Assembly (NCBI GenBank): GCA_041170585.1
Contig: JBEDNN010000053.1
Coordinates: 17,359-81,358, forward strand
Length of the DNA stretch: 64,000 nucleotides
Origin: JBDLSY01 sp041170585
Lineage (GTDB): Bacteria > Pseudomonadota > Gammaproteobacteria > Burkholderiales > Burkholderiaceae_C
Direction: 5' to 3'
The position numbers and the translations under genes were made by a program. The stretch's first letter is position 1. Every line of letters begins with the position of its first letter. A model generated the notes under the pieces. The model did not search any database. It was not told where the DNA came from and worked only from the letters and a program-made list of their open reading frames with translations. Below are positions 18,004-27,515 of this stretch, piece by piece.

Positions 18004-18749
18004 TAATTAGAAACTTGTTCAGATATACGCCCGAATCGTCGTTCACGCTGTGCATACCAATTCAAAGATTTTTGCAAAGCCAATGTATCAAACTCTGGCC
18101 AAAGTGTTTCTGTAAAATGTAATTCCGTATACGCTAAATCCCATAGTAAAAAATTACTAATGCGACTCTCTCCGCCTGTACGTATTAATAAATCAACTTC
18201 TGGTGCAAAAAACATAGATAAACGGCTTTTAATCGCAGCCTCATCAATCAAATCTGGTGTTAATTCAATAGCTGCTAATTTAGCCGCTTGAGTAATATCC
18301 CAACGCCCCCCGTAATTTAATGCAACCGTTAAGTTTAAAGCCGTGTTATGCTGGGTTAAATTGTGTGCTTTGTCAATCATTTTTTGAATATCTAAAGACA
18401 ACATTTTTAAATCGCCTACTACACGTAAACGAACTTGAGCTGCATGTAATTTTTTGACTTCTCGCCCTAAAGAAAGGAGTAACAACTTCATTAAAAAACC
18501 CACTTCTTCAGCGGGTCGTCGCCAATTTTCTGAACTAAAAGCAAACAGTGTTAAATAATCAATCCCTTGCTTTGCACATTGCTGCACTAAATTTCTAACT
18601 GACTCAACGCCCTGTACATGTCCAGATACCCTTGGTAAAGTACGTGCTTTAGCCCAACGGCCATTACCGTCCATAATTATGGCTAAATGTTGCGGAATAC
18701 TGTGAACAACAGGAATAGCTTGAGTTGAACTAGTTTTAAAACGGGACAT
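18003..18749 (-). CDS. uppS: Undecaprenyl (di-trans,poly-cis) diphosphate synthase
   Basis: UppS is a cis-prenyltransferase that adds eight isopentenyl units to farnesyl diphosphate to make the C55 carrier lipid for peptidoglycan and O-antigen. AIIMDGNGRWAKARTLPRVS at about residues 23-42 contains the catalytic Asp and the phosphate-binding GNGRWA. LTLFAFSSENWRRPAEEVGF and LLIRTGGESRISNFLLWDLA complete the family pattern. Its 248 residues are normal. The carrier made here is recycled by UppP, encoded at 37467-38288. Confidence 0.96.
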   Translation of the reverse strand: MSRFKTSSTQAIPVVHSIPQHLAIIMDGNGRWAKARTLPRVSGHVQGVESVRNLVQQCAKQGIDYLTLFAFSSENWRRPAEEVGFLMKLLLLSLGREVKKLHAAQVRLRVVGDLKMLSLDIQKMIDKAHNLTQHNTALNLTVALNYGGRWDITQAAKLAAIELTPDLIDEAAIKSRLSMFFAPEVDLLIRTGGESRISNFLLWDLAYTELHFTETLWPEFDTLALQKSLNWYAQRERRFGRISEQVSN

Positions 18750-18795
18750 AAATAATTTATAAAAGTTGGGTAATTACACTAATTTAAATACTGCA

Positions 18796-19356
18796 TTACA
18801 CTTTCATGATATCCAGCTCTTTTTCATTGACTGACTTTTCTATTTCAGTAATATATTTATCAGTTATTTTTTGAATCTCAATAGTTGTATTACGTTCGTC
18901 GTCTTCGCTAATACTTTTATCTTTTAACAGCTTTTTCAGTGATTCGTTGGCTTCACGACGAATATTACGCAATACAATTTTGCCGTCTTCACCTTCATTT
19001 CTAACTACTTTAGTTAAATCTTTGCGGCGTTCTTCAGTTAAAGCAGGCATTGGAACACGGATAATATCGCCTTGAGTCGCTGGATTTAAACCTAAATCAG
19101 AATCACGAATAGCACGCTCAACTACGCCGATCATCTTTTTTTCAAAAATTTGCACACCTAAAGTGCGTCCATCTAATAAAGATACATTGCCAACTTGATT
19201 AATAGGCACTAGTGACCCATAATATTCAACTTCAATTCCGTCTAATAAACCCGTGTGTACTCTGCCCGTACGAATTTTTGATAAATTGTAGCGCAAGGAT
19301 TCCAAACCTTTTTTCATACGCTCTTCAGTATTTTTTCTAAGTTCAATCGTAAGCAT
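18796..19356 (-). CDS. frr: Ribosome recycling factor
   Basis: RRF splits post-termination ribosomes together with EF-G. The whole 186-residue length matches the family. Conserved stretches are [57 protein letters not shown] and [14 protein letters not shown], which together give the three-helix bundle plus the small beta domain. It lies between pyrH and uppS in the conserved order. Confidence 0.97.
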   Translation of the reverse strand: MLTIELRKNTEERMKKGLESLRYNLSKIRTGRVHTGLLDGIEVEYYGSLVPINQVGNVSLLDGRTLGVQIFEKKMIGVVERAIRDSDLGLNPATQGDIIRVPMPALTEERRKDLTKVVRNEGEDGKIVLRNIRREANESLKKLLKDKSISEDDERNTTIEIQKITDKYITEIEKSVNEKELDIMKV

Positions 19357-19458
19357 TGTTTTAATTACCTATATTTGTTGAAAAATAATTTTATAAAATT
19401 GCTTTAAAAATATTAAATATACATACTTATTTATATAAATGCTTTGATGCTTTGAGTA

Positions 19459-20190
19459 TTATAAATGCACCAAAGTACCTTCATCACTTCCCTGCACTAT
19501 AGACAATAAAGCATCTGGTTTATGAATAGAAAATACTTTAATTGGCAATTTTTGATCGCGGCACAAAGCAAAAGCCGTTGCGTCCATCACTTCTAAACGG
19601 CGATTAATGGCTTCATCAAAAGACAAAGTACTGTAACGCGTAGCACTAGGATCTTTTTTCGGGTCAGCGGTATAAATGCCGTCGACTTTAGTTGCTTTCA
19701 ATAAAATATCTGCACCGATTTCTGCACCACGCAATGCCCCAGCCGTGTCTGTTGTAAAAAATGGATTGCCAGTACCTGCTGCAAAAATAACCACCCGCCC
19801 CTCTTCTAAATAACGCAATGCACGAGGTCTAATGTAGGGTTCAGATACTTGGTCACATTTTAAAGCAGTCATTACACGAGCTTCTACACCGATAGCACGA
19901 AACGCATCTTGTAAAGCCAAGGCATTCATCATGGTAGCTAACATTCCCATGTGATCTGCGGTTGCTCTGTCCATTCCTGCCGCTCCGCCTGCAACACCCC
20001 GAAAAATATTTCCACCGCCAATTACAATACCTAGTTGAACACCAATATCAACGACTTTTTTAACTTCGTTAACCATACTGGTAATCGTGAGTCGATTAAT
20101 TCCAAAGGAATCATCACCCATTAAAGCCTCACCAGATAATTTTAACAACACACGTTTATAGGCCTTGGTTTTGGCGATATTTTGGGTCAT
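19459..20190 (-). CDS. pyrH: UMP kinase PyrH
   Basis: PyrH is a hexameric amino-acid-kinase-fold enzyme that phosphorylates UMP to UDP, feeding RNA, DNA and UDP-sugar synthesis. [20 protein letters not shown] starts the fold, [11 protein letters not shown] binds phosphate, [20 protein letters not shown] is the UMP site, and [19 protein letters not shown] is the acceptor motif. The 243 residues are standard. The 324-bp gap to tsf holds element A4 and otherwise AT-rich DNA, so in this organism tsf and pyrH may not share one transcript. Confidence 0.97.
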   Translation of the reverse strand: MTQNIAKTKAYKRVLLKLSGEALMGDDSFGINRLTITSMVNEVKKVVDIGVQLGIVIGGGNIFRGVAGGAAGMDRATADHMGMLATMMNALALQDAFRAIGVEARVMTALKCDQVSEPYIRPRALRYLEEGRVVIFAAGTGNPFFTTDTAGALRGAEIGADILLKATKVDGIYTADPKKDPSATRYSTLSFDEAINRRLEVMDATAFALCRDQKLPIKVFSIHKPDALLSIVQGSDEGTLVHL

Positions 20191-20366
20191 TGTGTTTTTC
20201 CTTCAAGATAAAATACGAATAGGGCTATAAATAGGGCTATAGTCAATATATATTTAATTTAACTTAACAATACTTTTAAAAATTACGAAAAAAAACAATC
20301 ATTTAAATATTTTCAAATACTATTGCTTTAAAATAGTATGCTTTAAAATTAAAATAATTGATTATT

Positions 20367-20474
20367 GGCATTGCTACTTTAATATGGTTAAAGTATATAT
20401 TTCTAAAATTTTCTTAGCAAAATAAAGCTTGCGTAAGATAAAAAACATAATAACTATTTTTAAGTAGCAATACC
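20367..20474 (-). repeat. Family A mobile repeat, copy A4, subtype 2
   Basis: This 108-bp copy has ends GGCATTGCTACTT and AAGTAGCAATACC and a perfect TGATTATT duplication (20359-20366 and 20475-20482). It lies between tsf and pyrH, in a gap of 324 bp whose remaining bases show no gene or clear signal. It shares its centre with A2 and lacks the TATAAT found in subtype 1. Confidence 0.93.
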
Positions 20475-20515
20475 TGATTATTTTTACGTAAGTTTTAGTT
20501 TTATACAGATTATGA

Positions 20516-21418
20516 TTACCCTACAAGTGCTTTAGCTGCCGCTGCTGCTGCTGCTTGTTCAGCCACTTCGGTAGCAAAATCTACTGTTTTCTTTTCAATG
20601 CCTTCACCTACAACATAGATTGTGAATGCAGATACCGTAGTATTTTTAGACTTTAAAAATTGCTCAATTGTTAATTTATCATTTTTAACAAAAGCTTGTG
20701 TCATTAAAGAAACCTCTTTTAAAAATTTAGCAACAGATCCATCAACCATTTTAATAGTTAATTCAGCAGACTTACCTGCCTCGGCAGCTTTCAAACTAGC
20801 CACTGAACGCTCTTTTTCAATTAAAGCGGAATCAACACCTGCTTCATTTAAAGCAACGGGTTTAGTGGCTGCGATATGCATAGCAACATCTTTAGCCGCT
20901 AAATCATCACCAATATATTCAACCAATACACCAATACGGCCATTATGGACGTAACTAGCTACTTTACCAGTGGTCGGATTAACCGCCTTAAAGCGACGAA
21001 TACTAATATTTTCGCCTACTTTACCAATAAGTGCCTTACGGACAGTATCAACATCACTGTCTTTAAAATGAGTCACAGACAAAGCAGACACATCACTAAT
21101 AGCTTTCTCGCTAATTAACTGTGCTAAATTATCCGTAAAAGCAATAAACTCATCATTTTTTGAAACAAAGTCTGTTTCACAGTTGATTTCAACCATAGCC
21201 GCGTGGGTACTATTAGTATTGATATACACACCAATAAGTCCCTCGGCAGTTACACGGTCGGCTGCTTTACTGGCCTTATTACCTAACCGTACGCGTAAAA
21301 TCTCTTCTGCTTTATCCATATCACCAGCCGCTTCAGTCAGTGCTTTTTTACATTCCATCATCGGTGCATCAGTTTTTTCACGCAACTTTGCGACCATCTT
21401 TGCTGTAATTACTGTCAT
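20516..21418 (-). CDS. tsf: Translation elongation factor Ts
   Basis: EF-Ts recycles EF-Tu by exchanging GDP for GTP. The N-terminal UBA-like domain ([20 protein letters not shown], then [20 protein letters not shown]) and the TDFV motif in [20 protein letters not shown] are diagnostic, and the core continues through [14 protein letters not shown]. The last ~15 residues are an Ala-rich tail, [15 protein letters not shown]. Its 300 residues are normal. It follows rpsB by about 110 bp, the standard pair. Confidence 0.97.
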   Translation of the reverse strand: MTVITAKMVAKLREKTDAPMMECKKALTEAAGDMDKAEEILRVRLGNKASKAADRVTAEGLIGVYINTNSTHAAMVEINCETDFVSKNDEFIAFTDNLAQLISEKAISDVSALSVTHFKDSDVDTVRKALIGKVGENISIRRFKAVNPTTGKVASYVHNGRIGVLVEYIGDDLAAKDVAMHIAATKPVALNEAGVDSALIEKERSVASLKAAEAGKSAELTIKMVDGSVAKFLKEVSLMTQAFVKNDKLTIEQFLKSKNTTVSAFTIYVVGEGIEKKTVDFATEVAEQAAAAAAAKALVG

Positions 21419-21531
21419 TTTTAATCCTAAATAGTTAAATAGTTATTTTTAAATAGTTATTTTTTACAAGGTAGCACATCAAAAACAAACCGTGCTGTGC
21501 ACGGCTTGGTTAATATTACTAAAAATTATAA

Positions 21532-22290
21532 TTAAGCAACAATATCACCTTCAACCAACTCAGTTGTTAAATTGTCGGTCTCTTTTATTGCATCAACTAA
21601 GCCCTGTAAGCCTTGCGCACGCCCCTCTAAGACGGCATCAGCGAATGCTTGAGCATACAACCGTACAGCACGAGATGAGTCATCATTTCCTGGTACAACA
21701 TAATCAATACCAATTGGACTATGATTAGTATCAACAACGCCAATGACAGGAATACCTAATTTCTTAGCTTCAGTAATAGCAATTTTATGAAAACCTACAT
21801 CAATTACAAACAGTGCATCAGGTAAAGCAGTTAAATTTTTAATACCGCCAATACTACGTTGTAACTTGTCCATTTCACGTTGCTGCATTAAAGCTTCTTT
21901 TTTACTTTTACGGTCTTGCGACCCTTCTTCCATTGCAGCTTCTAATTCTTTTAAACGTTTGATAGATGTTTTAACTGTTTTAAAATTAGTCAAAGTACCA
22001 CCCAACCAACGTTCGTCTACATAAGGAACGCCCGCACGTATGGCTTCTTCTGCAACGATTTCTTTAGCGCCACGCTTTGCACCAACAAACATAACTGTGC
22101 CACGATTGGCAGTTAATTGACGTACATACTTGAGTGCATCTTCTAGTAGCGGTAAAGTTTTTTCTAAGTTAATAATATGAATTTTATTGCGGGCACCAAA
22201 AATAAATGGAGCCATTTTTGGACTCCAAAAACGTGTTTGATGACCAAAATGAACACCGGCTTCAAGCATTTCGCGCATAGATACTGACAT
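21532..22290 (-). CDS. rpsB: 30S ribosomal protein uS2
   Basis: S2 binds the 30S neck between head and body and joins late in assembly. [20 protein letters not shown] is the canonical N-terminus, and [40 protein letters not shown] and [20 protein letters not shown] follow. The frame is open 14 codons further, but ATG 22290 is preceded by AAAGGAAAAACC, a strong ribosome site, and matches the family start, giving 252 residues. It heads the long minus-strand block and is divergent from map. Confidence 0.97.
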   Translation of the reverse strand: MSVSMREMLEAGVHFGHQTRFWSPKMAPFIFGARNKIHIINLEKTLPLLEDALKYVRQLTANRGTVMFVGAKRGAKEIVAEEAIRAGVPYVDERWLGGTLTNFKTVKTSIKRLKELEAAMEEGSQDRKSKKEALMQQREMDKLQRSIGGIKNLTALPDALFVIDVGFHKIAITEAKKLGIPVIGVVDTNHSPIGIDYVVPGNDDSSRAVRLYAQAFADAVLEGRAQGLQGLVDAIKETDNLTTELVEGDIVA

Positions 22291-22531
22291 GGTTTTTCCT
22301 TTAGGGTTGTTTCTTTGTTTGTCAATGCTCACTAAAATTAGCGAACCCTAATATGACAAAACAGCGATTTTTAAAAATTATATTTTAAACATTTAATTTA
22401 ATTTAATGTTTAAATGTACTTGTTTTAGTATTTTTTAGTACAAAACTCTATAATTTTAACCCAAATATGTAATATATTATGCAATATATATAATATATTA
22501 TCAACCTTTATCAACCCATTAATAACATATT

Positions 22532-22553
22532 GACAGTCTTAAGACAGTCTTAA
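22532..22553 (+). repeat. Perfect 11-bp tandem repeat, GACAGTCTTAA x 2, overlapping a TTGACA
   Basis: Two adjoining copies of GACAGTCTTAA (22532-22542 and 22543-22553). The first overlaps a consensus-like -35 TTGACA at 22530-22535. Each copy contains part of the palindrome TCTTAAGA at the junction. The arrangement suits a regulator-binding site or a recent slippage duplication. Confidence 0.75.
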
Positions 22554-22584
22554 AATTGATAATCTTGGACAGTTTATTGACATT

Positions 22585-22614
22585 AAGTATACTTAATAAA
22601 AGTATACTTAATAA
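22585..22614 (+). repeat. Two tandem 15-bp units with 10-bp palindromes upstream of map
   Basis: AAGTATACTTAATAA occurs twice without a mismatch (22585-22599 and 22600-22614). Each unit opens with the perfect palindrome AAGTATACTT, so two identical dyads lie 15 bp apart, starting 3 bp after TTGACA at 22577-22582 and ending 45 bp before the map ATG. The placement is that of an operator over the start of transcription, but the binding protein is unknown. Confidence 0.6.
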
Positions 22615-22659
22615 TCTCAATTAAAAATATTCAATCGTTTTAATCATTTTAACTATCAC

Positions 22660-23451
22660 ATGAGCATCACATTTAAAACACCAGAACAAATTAACAATAT
22701 GCGTATCGCTGGAAAACTAGCTTCCGAAGTATTAGATTTTATTACCCCTTACGTCAAAGCAGGCATTACCACCAATGAAATTAATGATTTATGTCATCAC
22801 TATATTGTAAATACTCAACATGCTATTCCTGCACCATTAAATTACAATCCATCAGGAAATTTAGCCTATCCAAAGTCTATTTGTACTTCATTAAATGAGG
22901 TTATTTGTCATGGCATCCCCAATGATAAACCATTAAAAAATGGCGATTGTATTAATATTGATGTTACTATAATTAAAAATGGTTTTCACGGTGATACTAG
23001 CCGTATGTTTACCGTTGGCACTGTTGCACCCCATGCAATACGATTAATTAAAACTACTTTTGAAGCAATGTGGCTGGGTATTAAGCAAGTAAAACCAGGT
23101 AATTATTTAGGTGATATTGGCTATAGTATTCAGCGTCATTGTGAATTAGCGGGCTTTAGTGTAGTACGAGAGTTTTGCGGACACGGTATTGGGCAACGCT
23201 TTCACGAAGAACCACAAGTATTACACTATGGTAATCCAAAACAAGGTGTTATTTTAAAAGCAGGTATGATTTTTACTATTGAACCCATGATTAACGCAGG
23301 TAAGAAAGAAATAAAAATGATGCCCGATGGCTGGGGGGCAAGAACAAAAGACCGCACATTATCAGCGCAATGGGAGCATACTGTTTTAGTTACTGATACA
23401 GGTTATGAGGTACTTACTGTATCAGAAGGTACGCCCACTTGTCCAAGCTAA
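22660..23451 (+). CDS. map: Type I methionine aminopeptidase
   Basis: Map removes the initiator Met when the second residue is small. It is a pita-bread fold with two divalent metals. VICHGIPNDKPLKNGDCINI contains the substrate-binding His, DVTIIKNGFHGDTSRMF has the two metal Asp residues, EFCGHGIGQRFHEEPQVLHY the metal His, FTIEPMIN the first Glu and SAQWEHTVLVT the last. Its 263 residues are normal. It lies 11 bp upstream of glnD and is divergent from rpsB, a common arrangement. Confidence 0.97.
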   Translation: MSITFKTPEQINNMRIAGKLASEVLDFITPYVKAGITTNEINDLCHHYIVNTQHAIPAPLNYNPSGNLAYPKSICTSLNEVICHGIPNDKPLKNGDCINIDVTIIKNGFHGDTSRMFTVGTVAPHAIRLIKTTFEAMWLGIKQVKPGNYLGDIGYSIQRHCELAGFSVVREFCGHGIGQRFHEEPQVLHYGNPKQGVILKAGMIFTIEPMINAGKKEIKMMPDGWGARTKDRTLSAQWEHTVLVTDTGYEVLTVSEGTPTCPS

Positions 23452-23462
23452 ATAAATAATTT

Positions 23463-26063
23463 ATGCTGCCATTAAAACCCGCCCAGCCATTTAAACGAAG
23501 CCATATTCAAAAAAAATTAGCAGCAATAACTAAGCAAATTGATTATAAGTTATCTGTATTATGGCAAGATATGCCTATTTTAAGCCAATATGGCTGCGTG
23601 TTGGTGGCTATTGGTGGGTATGGGCGACAAGAAATGTATCCTCATTCTGACATTGATTTATTGATTGTAGTTCCAGAAAACACCCAACAATATTATTTAG
23701 ATAATTTAGATTGTTTAGATTTAGACAATGAAATTAGTTTATTTTTTCAAAAATGTTGGGACAATCAGCTCAATATTAGTCATAGTGTCCGCAATTCAAG
23801 TGAGTGTTTAACGGAGGCAGCTAATGATATTACTGTGCAAACTGCTTTATTAGAAGCCCGTTTAATTATTGGTAATTCATCGTTGTTTTTAAGCGTAGTT
23901 CAGCAATGTATAAAACAAATTAATATTACTGATTTTTTTCAAGCAAAATTATTAGAAATGCAACAGCGGCATCAACGGTATGAACATACAGCCTATAGCT
24001 TAGAACCCAATTGTAAAGAAAGTCCTGGTGGATTGCGTGATTTACACCTATTGATTTGGATTGCAAAAGCAATGGGGCTTACTGCATTAAAAAATAATAG
24101 TAGGCAAACATGGAAAGACTTAAAGCATCATCAGTTTTTAAACTCAATTGAAGCTAAAACATTAATTCGTGCTGAAAAAATTCTACAAAATATTAGATAT
24201 GCCTTACATATTTTATCAAAGCGCCGTGAAGATCGCTTAGTATTTGATTTACAAACAGCAGTAGCTGACTTATTAGGCTATACCGCCAAACCTGGTAGAC
24301 GAGTCAGTGAAGTGTTGATGCAAACTTATTATTTAGCGGCTAAAACGGTATCACAACTTAACAACTTATTATTACAAACATTAGAGCGACACATGTTGGG
24401 CGAATCGTCTTATCAAAGGCGCTATTTAACAGATGATTATTGCGAAGAGCACGGATTTTTACACGTATTAAATATGGAGTTATTTAACATCAAGCCAATA
24501 GAGATATTAAACGTCTTCCATCTGTTGGTAGAACAGACTCATTTACGTGATTTATCAGCCAGTACTCAACGTGCTTTATGGAATACGAAGAAAAATTTAC
24601 TAAAGATTAATAATACTGACGAATTTAAACAATCATTTATGCGTTTTTTTGAACGCGGAATCGGCTTGACTCAAACATTTAGACGTATGAACTCATTAGG
24701 GATTTTGAGTTACTGTATTCCTGACTTTAAACGTATTATTGGACAAATGCAACATGATTTATTTCATATATACACTGTTGATCAACACATATTGATGGTT
24801 TTACGTAATATACGCCGTTTTTTAACGCCGCAGCACGTCCACGAATACCCATTGTGTAGTCAGCTAATACGTTCTTTTAAAGAAAAACCAGTTTTGTATA
24901 TTGCAGCAATATTTCATGATATTGCTAAAGGACGGGGCGGTGACCACAGCCTACTAGGAGAACAAGCGGTAAAACGATTTGGATTAAAAATGAATTTATC
25001 CAAAGAAAACATAAAATTAGCTATGTTTTTAGTAAAGCATCATTTAGTTTTGTCTACTGTTGCACAAAAAAGTGATTTATCAGACTCGCATATCATTATA
25101 AAATTTGCTAGGTTGGTTAAAAACGAAGAACGGTTAACGGCATTATATTTATTAACTGTGGCGGATATTAGGGGTACTAGCCCCAAGGTTTGGAGTGTTT
25201 GGAAATCAAAACTAATTGAAACTTTATATACAAAAACACTGTGTCAATTAAATAATAACAAGCATAAGCATAAGCAAAAAATTTCAAATTACACATTAAC
25301 ACACCAAGCACAAACACTGGTATTAAACTTATTACCAAGAAATACTCAAACAGAACCAGTATGGCGGTATTTAGATGATACTTATTTTTTGCGTAATACG
25401 GCAGACGATGCTGCTTGGCATACCAGTGTTTTATTAACACAAATTGACGAATCAATCACTGTTGCGAGTAGATTAGCGCCAGATAAGACAGGTTTACAAA
25501 TTATGGTTTATTCCAAAGACCAAAATAAGTTATTTGTTAGGTTATGTAGCTGCTTTGATCAACAATCGTTTAGTGTATTAACAGCACAAGTTTATACGAC
25601 ACGACACGGATATGCGTTGGATCATTTTTTATTAACATTTCCAGAATATGACATAAACTGTGATGATGAATTAAAAATGTTATTAATACAACAATTACAA
25701 CAATTAGAATTAGAATCAGTAATTAAAAATAGCTTAATATATTTACCCGAATTACCACAGCCAAAAACGCAAAGAATCCCAAGACAAGCAAGGCAATTTT
25801 TTTTCGAGCCGCAAGTTTATTTAATACCTGACGATAAAAAAGGGCTTTTTTTGTTAGAGCTACACGCGGTAGACCAAGTTAGCTTACTATATAGAGTAGC
25901 ACATATTTTTGCTAAATATGAAATATCGATTCACACAGCACGCATTACAACACTAGGCAGTCGTGTTGAGGACTTTTTTTTAATTAGTGGTTCATCACTG
26001 GATGATGAAAAAACACAAATTCAGTTGGAGACTGATTTATTGAAAGCCGTAGAAATAAAGTAA
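23463..26063 (+). CDS. glnD: Bifunctional PII uridylyltransferase / uridylyl-removing enzyme GlnD
   Basis: GlnD senses glutamine and adds or removes UMP on PII proteins to set nitrogen assimilation. The domain order is a nucleotidyltransferase domain (VAIGGYGRQEMYPHSDIDLL near residues 48-67, with the catalytic Asp pair), a linker, an HD phosphohydrolase domain (FHDIAKGRGGDHSLLGEQA near 495-513), and two C-terminal ACT domains (the last starting LLELHAVDQVSLLYRVAHIF). Its 866 residues are close to the usual 860-890. A short Asn/Lys/His-rich insertion (NNNKHKHKQK) sits near residue 600. Together with NtrY at 56671-59031 this suggests regulated nitrogen metabolism. Confidence 0.96.
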   Translation: MLPLKPAQPFKRSHIQKKLAAITKQIDYKLSVLWQDMPILSQYGCVLVAIGGYGRQEMYPHSDIDLLIVVPENTQQYYLDNLDCLDLDNEISLFFQKCWDNQLNISHSVRNSSECLTEAANDITVQTALLEARLIIGNSSLFLSVVQQCIKQINITDFFQAKLLEMQQRHQRYEHTAYSLEPNCKESPGGLRDLHLLIWIAKAMGLTALKNNSRQTWKDLKHHQFLNSIEAKTLIRAEKILQNIRYALHILSKRREDRLVFDLQTAVADLLGYTAKPGRRVSEVLMQTYYLAAKTVSQLNNLLLQTLERHMLGESSYQRRYLTDDYCEEHGFLHVLNMELFNIKPIEILNVFHLLVEQTHLRDLSASTQRALWNTKKNLLKINNTDEFKQSFMRFFERGIGLTQTFRRMNSLGILSYCIPDFKRIIGQMQHDLFHIYTVDQHILMVLRNIRRFLTPQHVHEYPLCSQLIRSFKEKPVLYIAAIFHDIAKGRGGDHSLLGEQAVKRFGLKMNLSKENIKLAMFLVKHHLVLSTVAQKSDLSDSHIIIKFARLVKNEERLTALYLLTVADIRGTSPKVWSVWKSKLIETLYTKTLCQLNNNKHKHKQKISNYTLTHQAQTLVLNLLPRNTQTEPVWRYLDDTYFLRNTADDAAWHTSVLLTQIDESITVASRLAPDKTGLQIMVYSKDQNKLFVRLCSCFDQQSFSVLTAQVYTTRHGYALDHFLLTFPEYDINCDDELKMLLIQQLQQLELESVIKNSLIYLPELPQPKTQRIPRQARQFFFEPQVYLIPDDKKGLFLLELHAVDQVSLLYRVAHIFAKYEISIHTARITTLGSRVEDFFLISGSSLDDEKTQIQLETDLLKAVEIK

Positions 26064-26124
26064 GATAAATTTAAATAAAATAAGATAAACTTATATAATC
26101 TAAAAAAAAATAAAAAATCGCCTT

Positions 26125-26969
26125 ATGAATTTACACATTGGTATAACCATCGAAATACATTCAGAAGATTTATGTTTATGGGATGATCATATTAAACAGA
26201 ATGCTTTAGCATTGGCTCTAACCTTAAAAGCAAGTAGTCTTAAGCATAGAGTTACTTTAGTCAATACCACTGACGTAGCAATTACTCGGAAACTCCCGTG
26301 GAATTTAAAGCAATTTGATACTCAATCTTTTGAAGCAGTCAAACATTCTTTAAATATATTAAAAAATAAAGGAATTTACGTAACGAATAAAAAAATTGCT
26401 AAACGGTTAAGTATATTAGAATCCAATACAAAACTATTAAATAATTTTTTAAACCCTTTGATGATAGCGGAGTTATTTTATAGAAATTTATCTGTTTGTG
26501 TAGATAGTGTTCATTTAATGAACTTAGCTCACCGTGATAAGCATACAGAACTAATAGGAATATTGTCGGGTACAAATCTAAGGAGGTAAACAAAACATAG
26601 CAAAAACATTGTCAAAAAATACAGATGTAGTCATTAGTCATCAATGGGGTAATCCTTTAAGTTATACTTATTTGAAAGCAGCTTGGTTGGGCTATCCCTT
26701 AGTACATAATGCTGATTTATGTAAAGAATTGGGATTTTATTATCATAAAAGTGACAAGTGACGTGATATCAGGTACTGAAGCATTGAATCTTGCTTGCGA
26801 AGTAGGAATGATTGGCGGTAATTACTCAATTAAAAAAAGAGAAACATCGTCTCATTATAAAGAGAGGCAAAGCCATTTAATCAAGCAGTTTTTAGCTAAA
26901 CAACCTGCAATAGTCAGAAAATATGATCTTTTAATTACTCAATTAATTATTAATAAAAAAAGAAAATAA
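26125..26969 (+). pseudogene. Decayed DUF2827 gene (internal deletion, two frameshifts)
   Basis: Three pieces in different frames together resemble the DUF2827 family, glycosyltransferase-like proteins of about 370 residues found mainly in betaproteobacteria. The first frame (26125-26589) starts MNLHIGITIEIHSEDLCLWD like the family, then jumps from about residue 75 to a mid-protein stretch KRLSILESNTKLLNNFLNP, so roughly 130-150 residues appear missing. The next piece needs a frameshift near 26590 and reads DVVISHQWGNPLSYTYLKAA, then YPLVHNADLCKELGFYYH, ending at a TGA near 26759. A second shift near 26755 leads into SGTEALNLAC and the C-terminus at 26969. It is almost certainly non-functional. 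Confidence 0.8.
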
Positions 26970-26976
26970 AAAAATA

Positions 26977-27492
26977 ATGAAGAATACTTTAAAAACCACT
27001 TTCGCTAAAACAAAAGCTAAAAAATTTAGCGTATTTTTACTATTTATAGTAGTAATAAACCATAAAAATTCTATCGCGCAACCTCCTATAGATCAAAAAA
27101 TGCCTAATTTACAAGAGCATTCACTAAAAGGTAAATGGAATTGGGTGTTTTTAGACACTGGTGCGTCCCATAAAATGTACATTGATAATGTACAACACTA
27201 TCAAACGCATTCAGATGCCAGCGGAACAATTGAATCTTTAGAAGAACAATGCCCTATTCAATTAATAGTATATAACGCAGCCAAAACACAACTGATTAGT
27301 AATAAAGGCAATGTGAATATAAACCATGATGGCCACGTAATTATTAATGCTACCTGTAAAAATGCCAGTGTATTAGCGATGGGTTATGGCCTATCTTCAA
27401 AAATAGGCTCTATTCTTGGACGATCAGATACTAAAATAGTAGGCGAAGATAAGCTTATAAAACAACCTTTTGTCATCAGCCGCACTGAATAA
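26977..27492 (+). CDS. Hypothetical exported protein
   Basis: I do not recognise this 171-residue protein. The N-terminus is basic (KTTFAKTKAKK) followed by FSVFLLFIVVINHKNSIA, a plausible signal peptide with cleavage after SIA. The mature part has WNWVFLDTGASHKMYIDNVQ at about residues 55-74, two Cys (EEQCPIQL and NATCKNAS) that could form a disulfide, and no membrane segment. It lies between the DUF2827 relic and pyk, with 23 bp to pyk, in what looks like a small accessory pocket between conserved genes. Confidence 0.55.
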   Translation: MKNTLKTTFAKTKAKKFSVFLLFIVVINHKNSIAQPPIDQKMPNLQEHSLKGKWNWVFLDTGASHKMYIDNVQHYQTHSDASGTIESLEEQCPIQLIVYNAAKTQLISNKGNVNINHDGHVIINATCKNASVLAMGYGLSSKIGSILGRSDTKIVGEDKLIKQPFVISRTE

Positions 27493-27515
27493 TTTAAACT
27501 CTAAATAAAGTAAAT

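Larger units (their letters stand above)
22291..22659. promoter_or_regulatory. Divergent rpsB/map promoter region
   Basis: This 369-bp AT-rich gap must hold promoters for rpsB (minus) and map-glnD (plus). On plus, TTGACA occurs at 22530-22535 (TAAAAT 15 bp later) and again at 22577-22582, each overlapping or abutting a perfect tandem duplication listed separately. On minus, TATAAT lies at 22382-22377 with no good -35. AGGGTT (22350-22345) and AACCCT (near 22304) could pair in the rpsB leader. No ORF of note is present. Confidence 0.4.

Noticed and set aside
22291..22332. Fourteen extra codons at the start of rpsB
   Set aside because: ATG 22290 follows AAAGGAAAAACC and gives the universal S2 N-terminus; the extra codons include that ribosome site.
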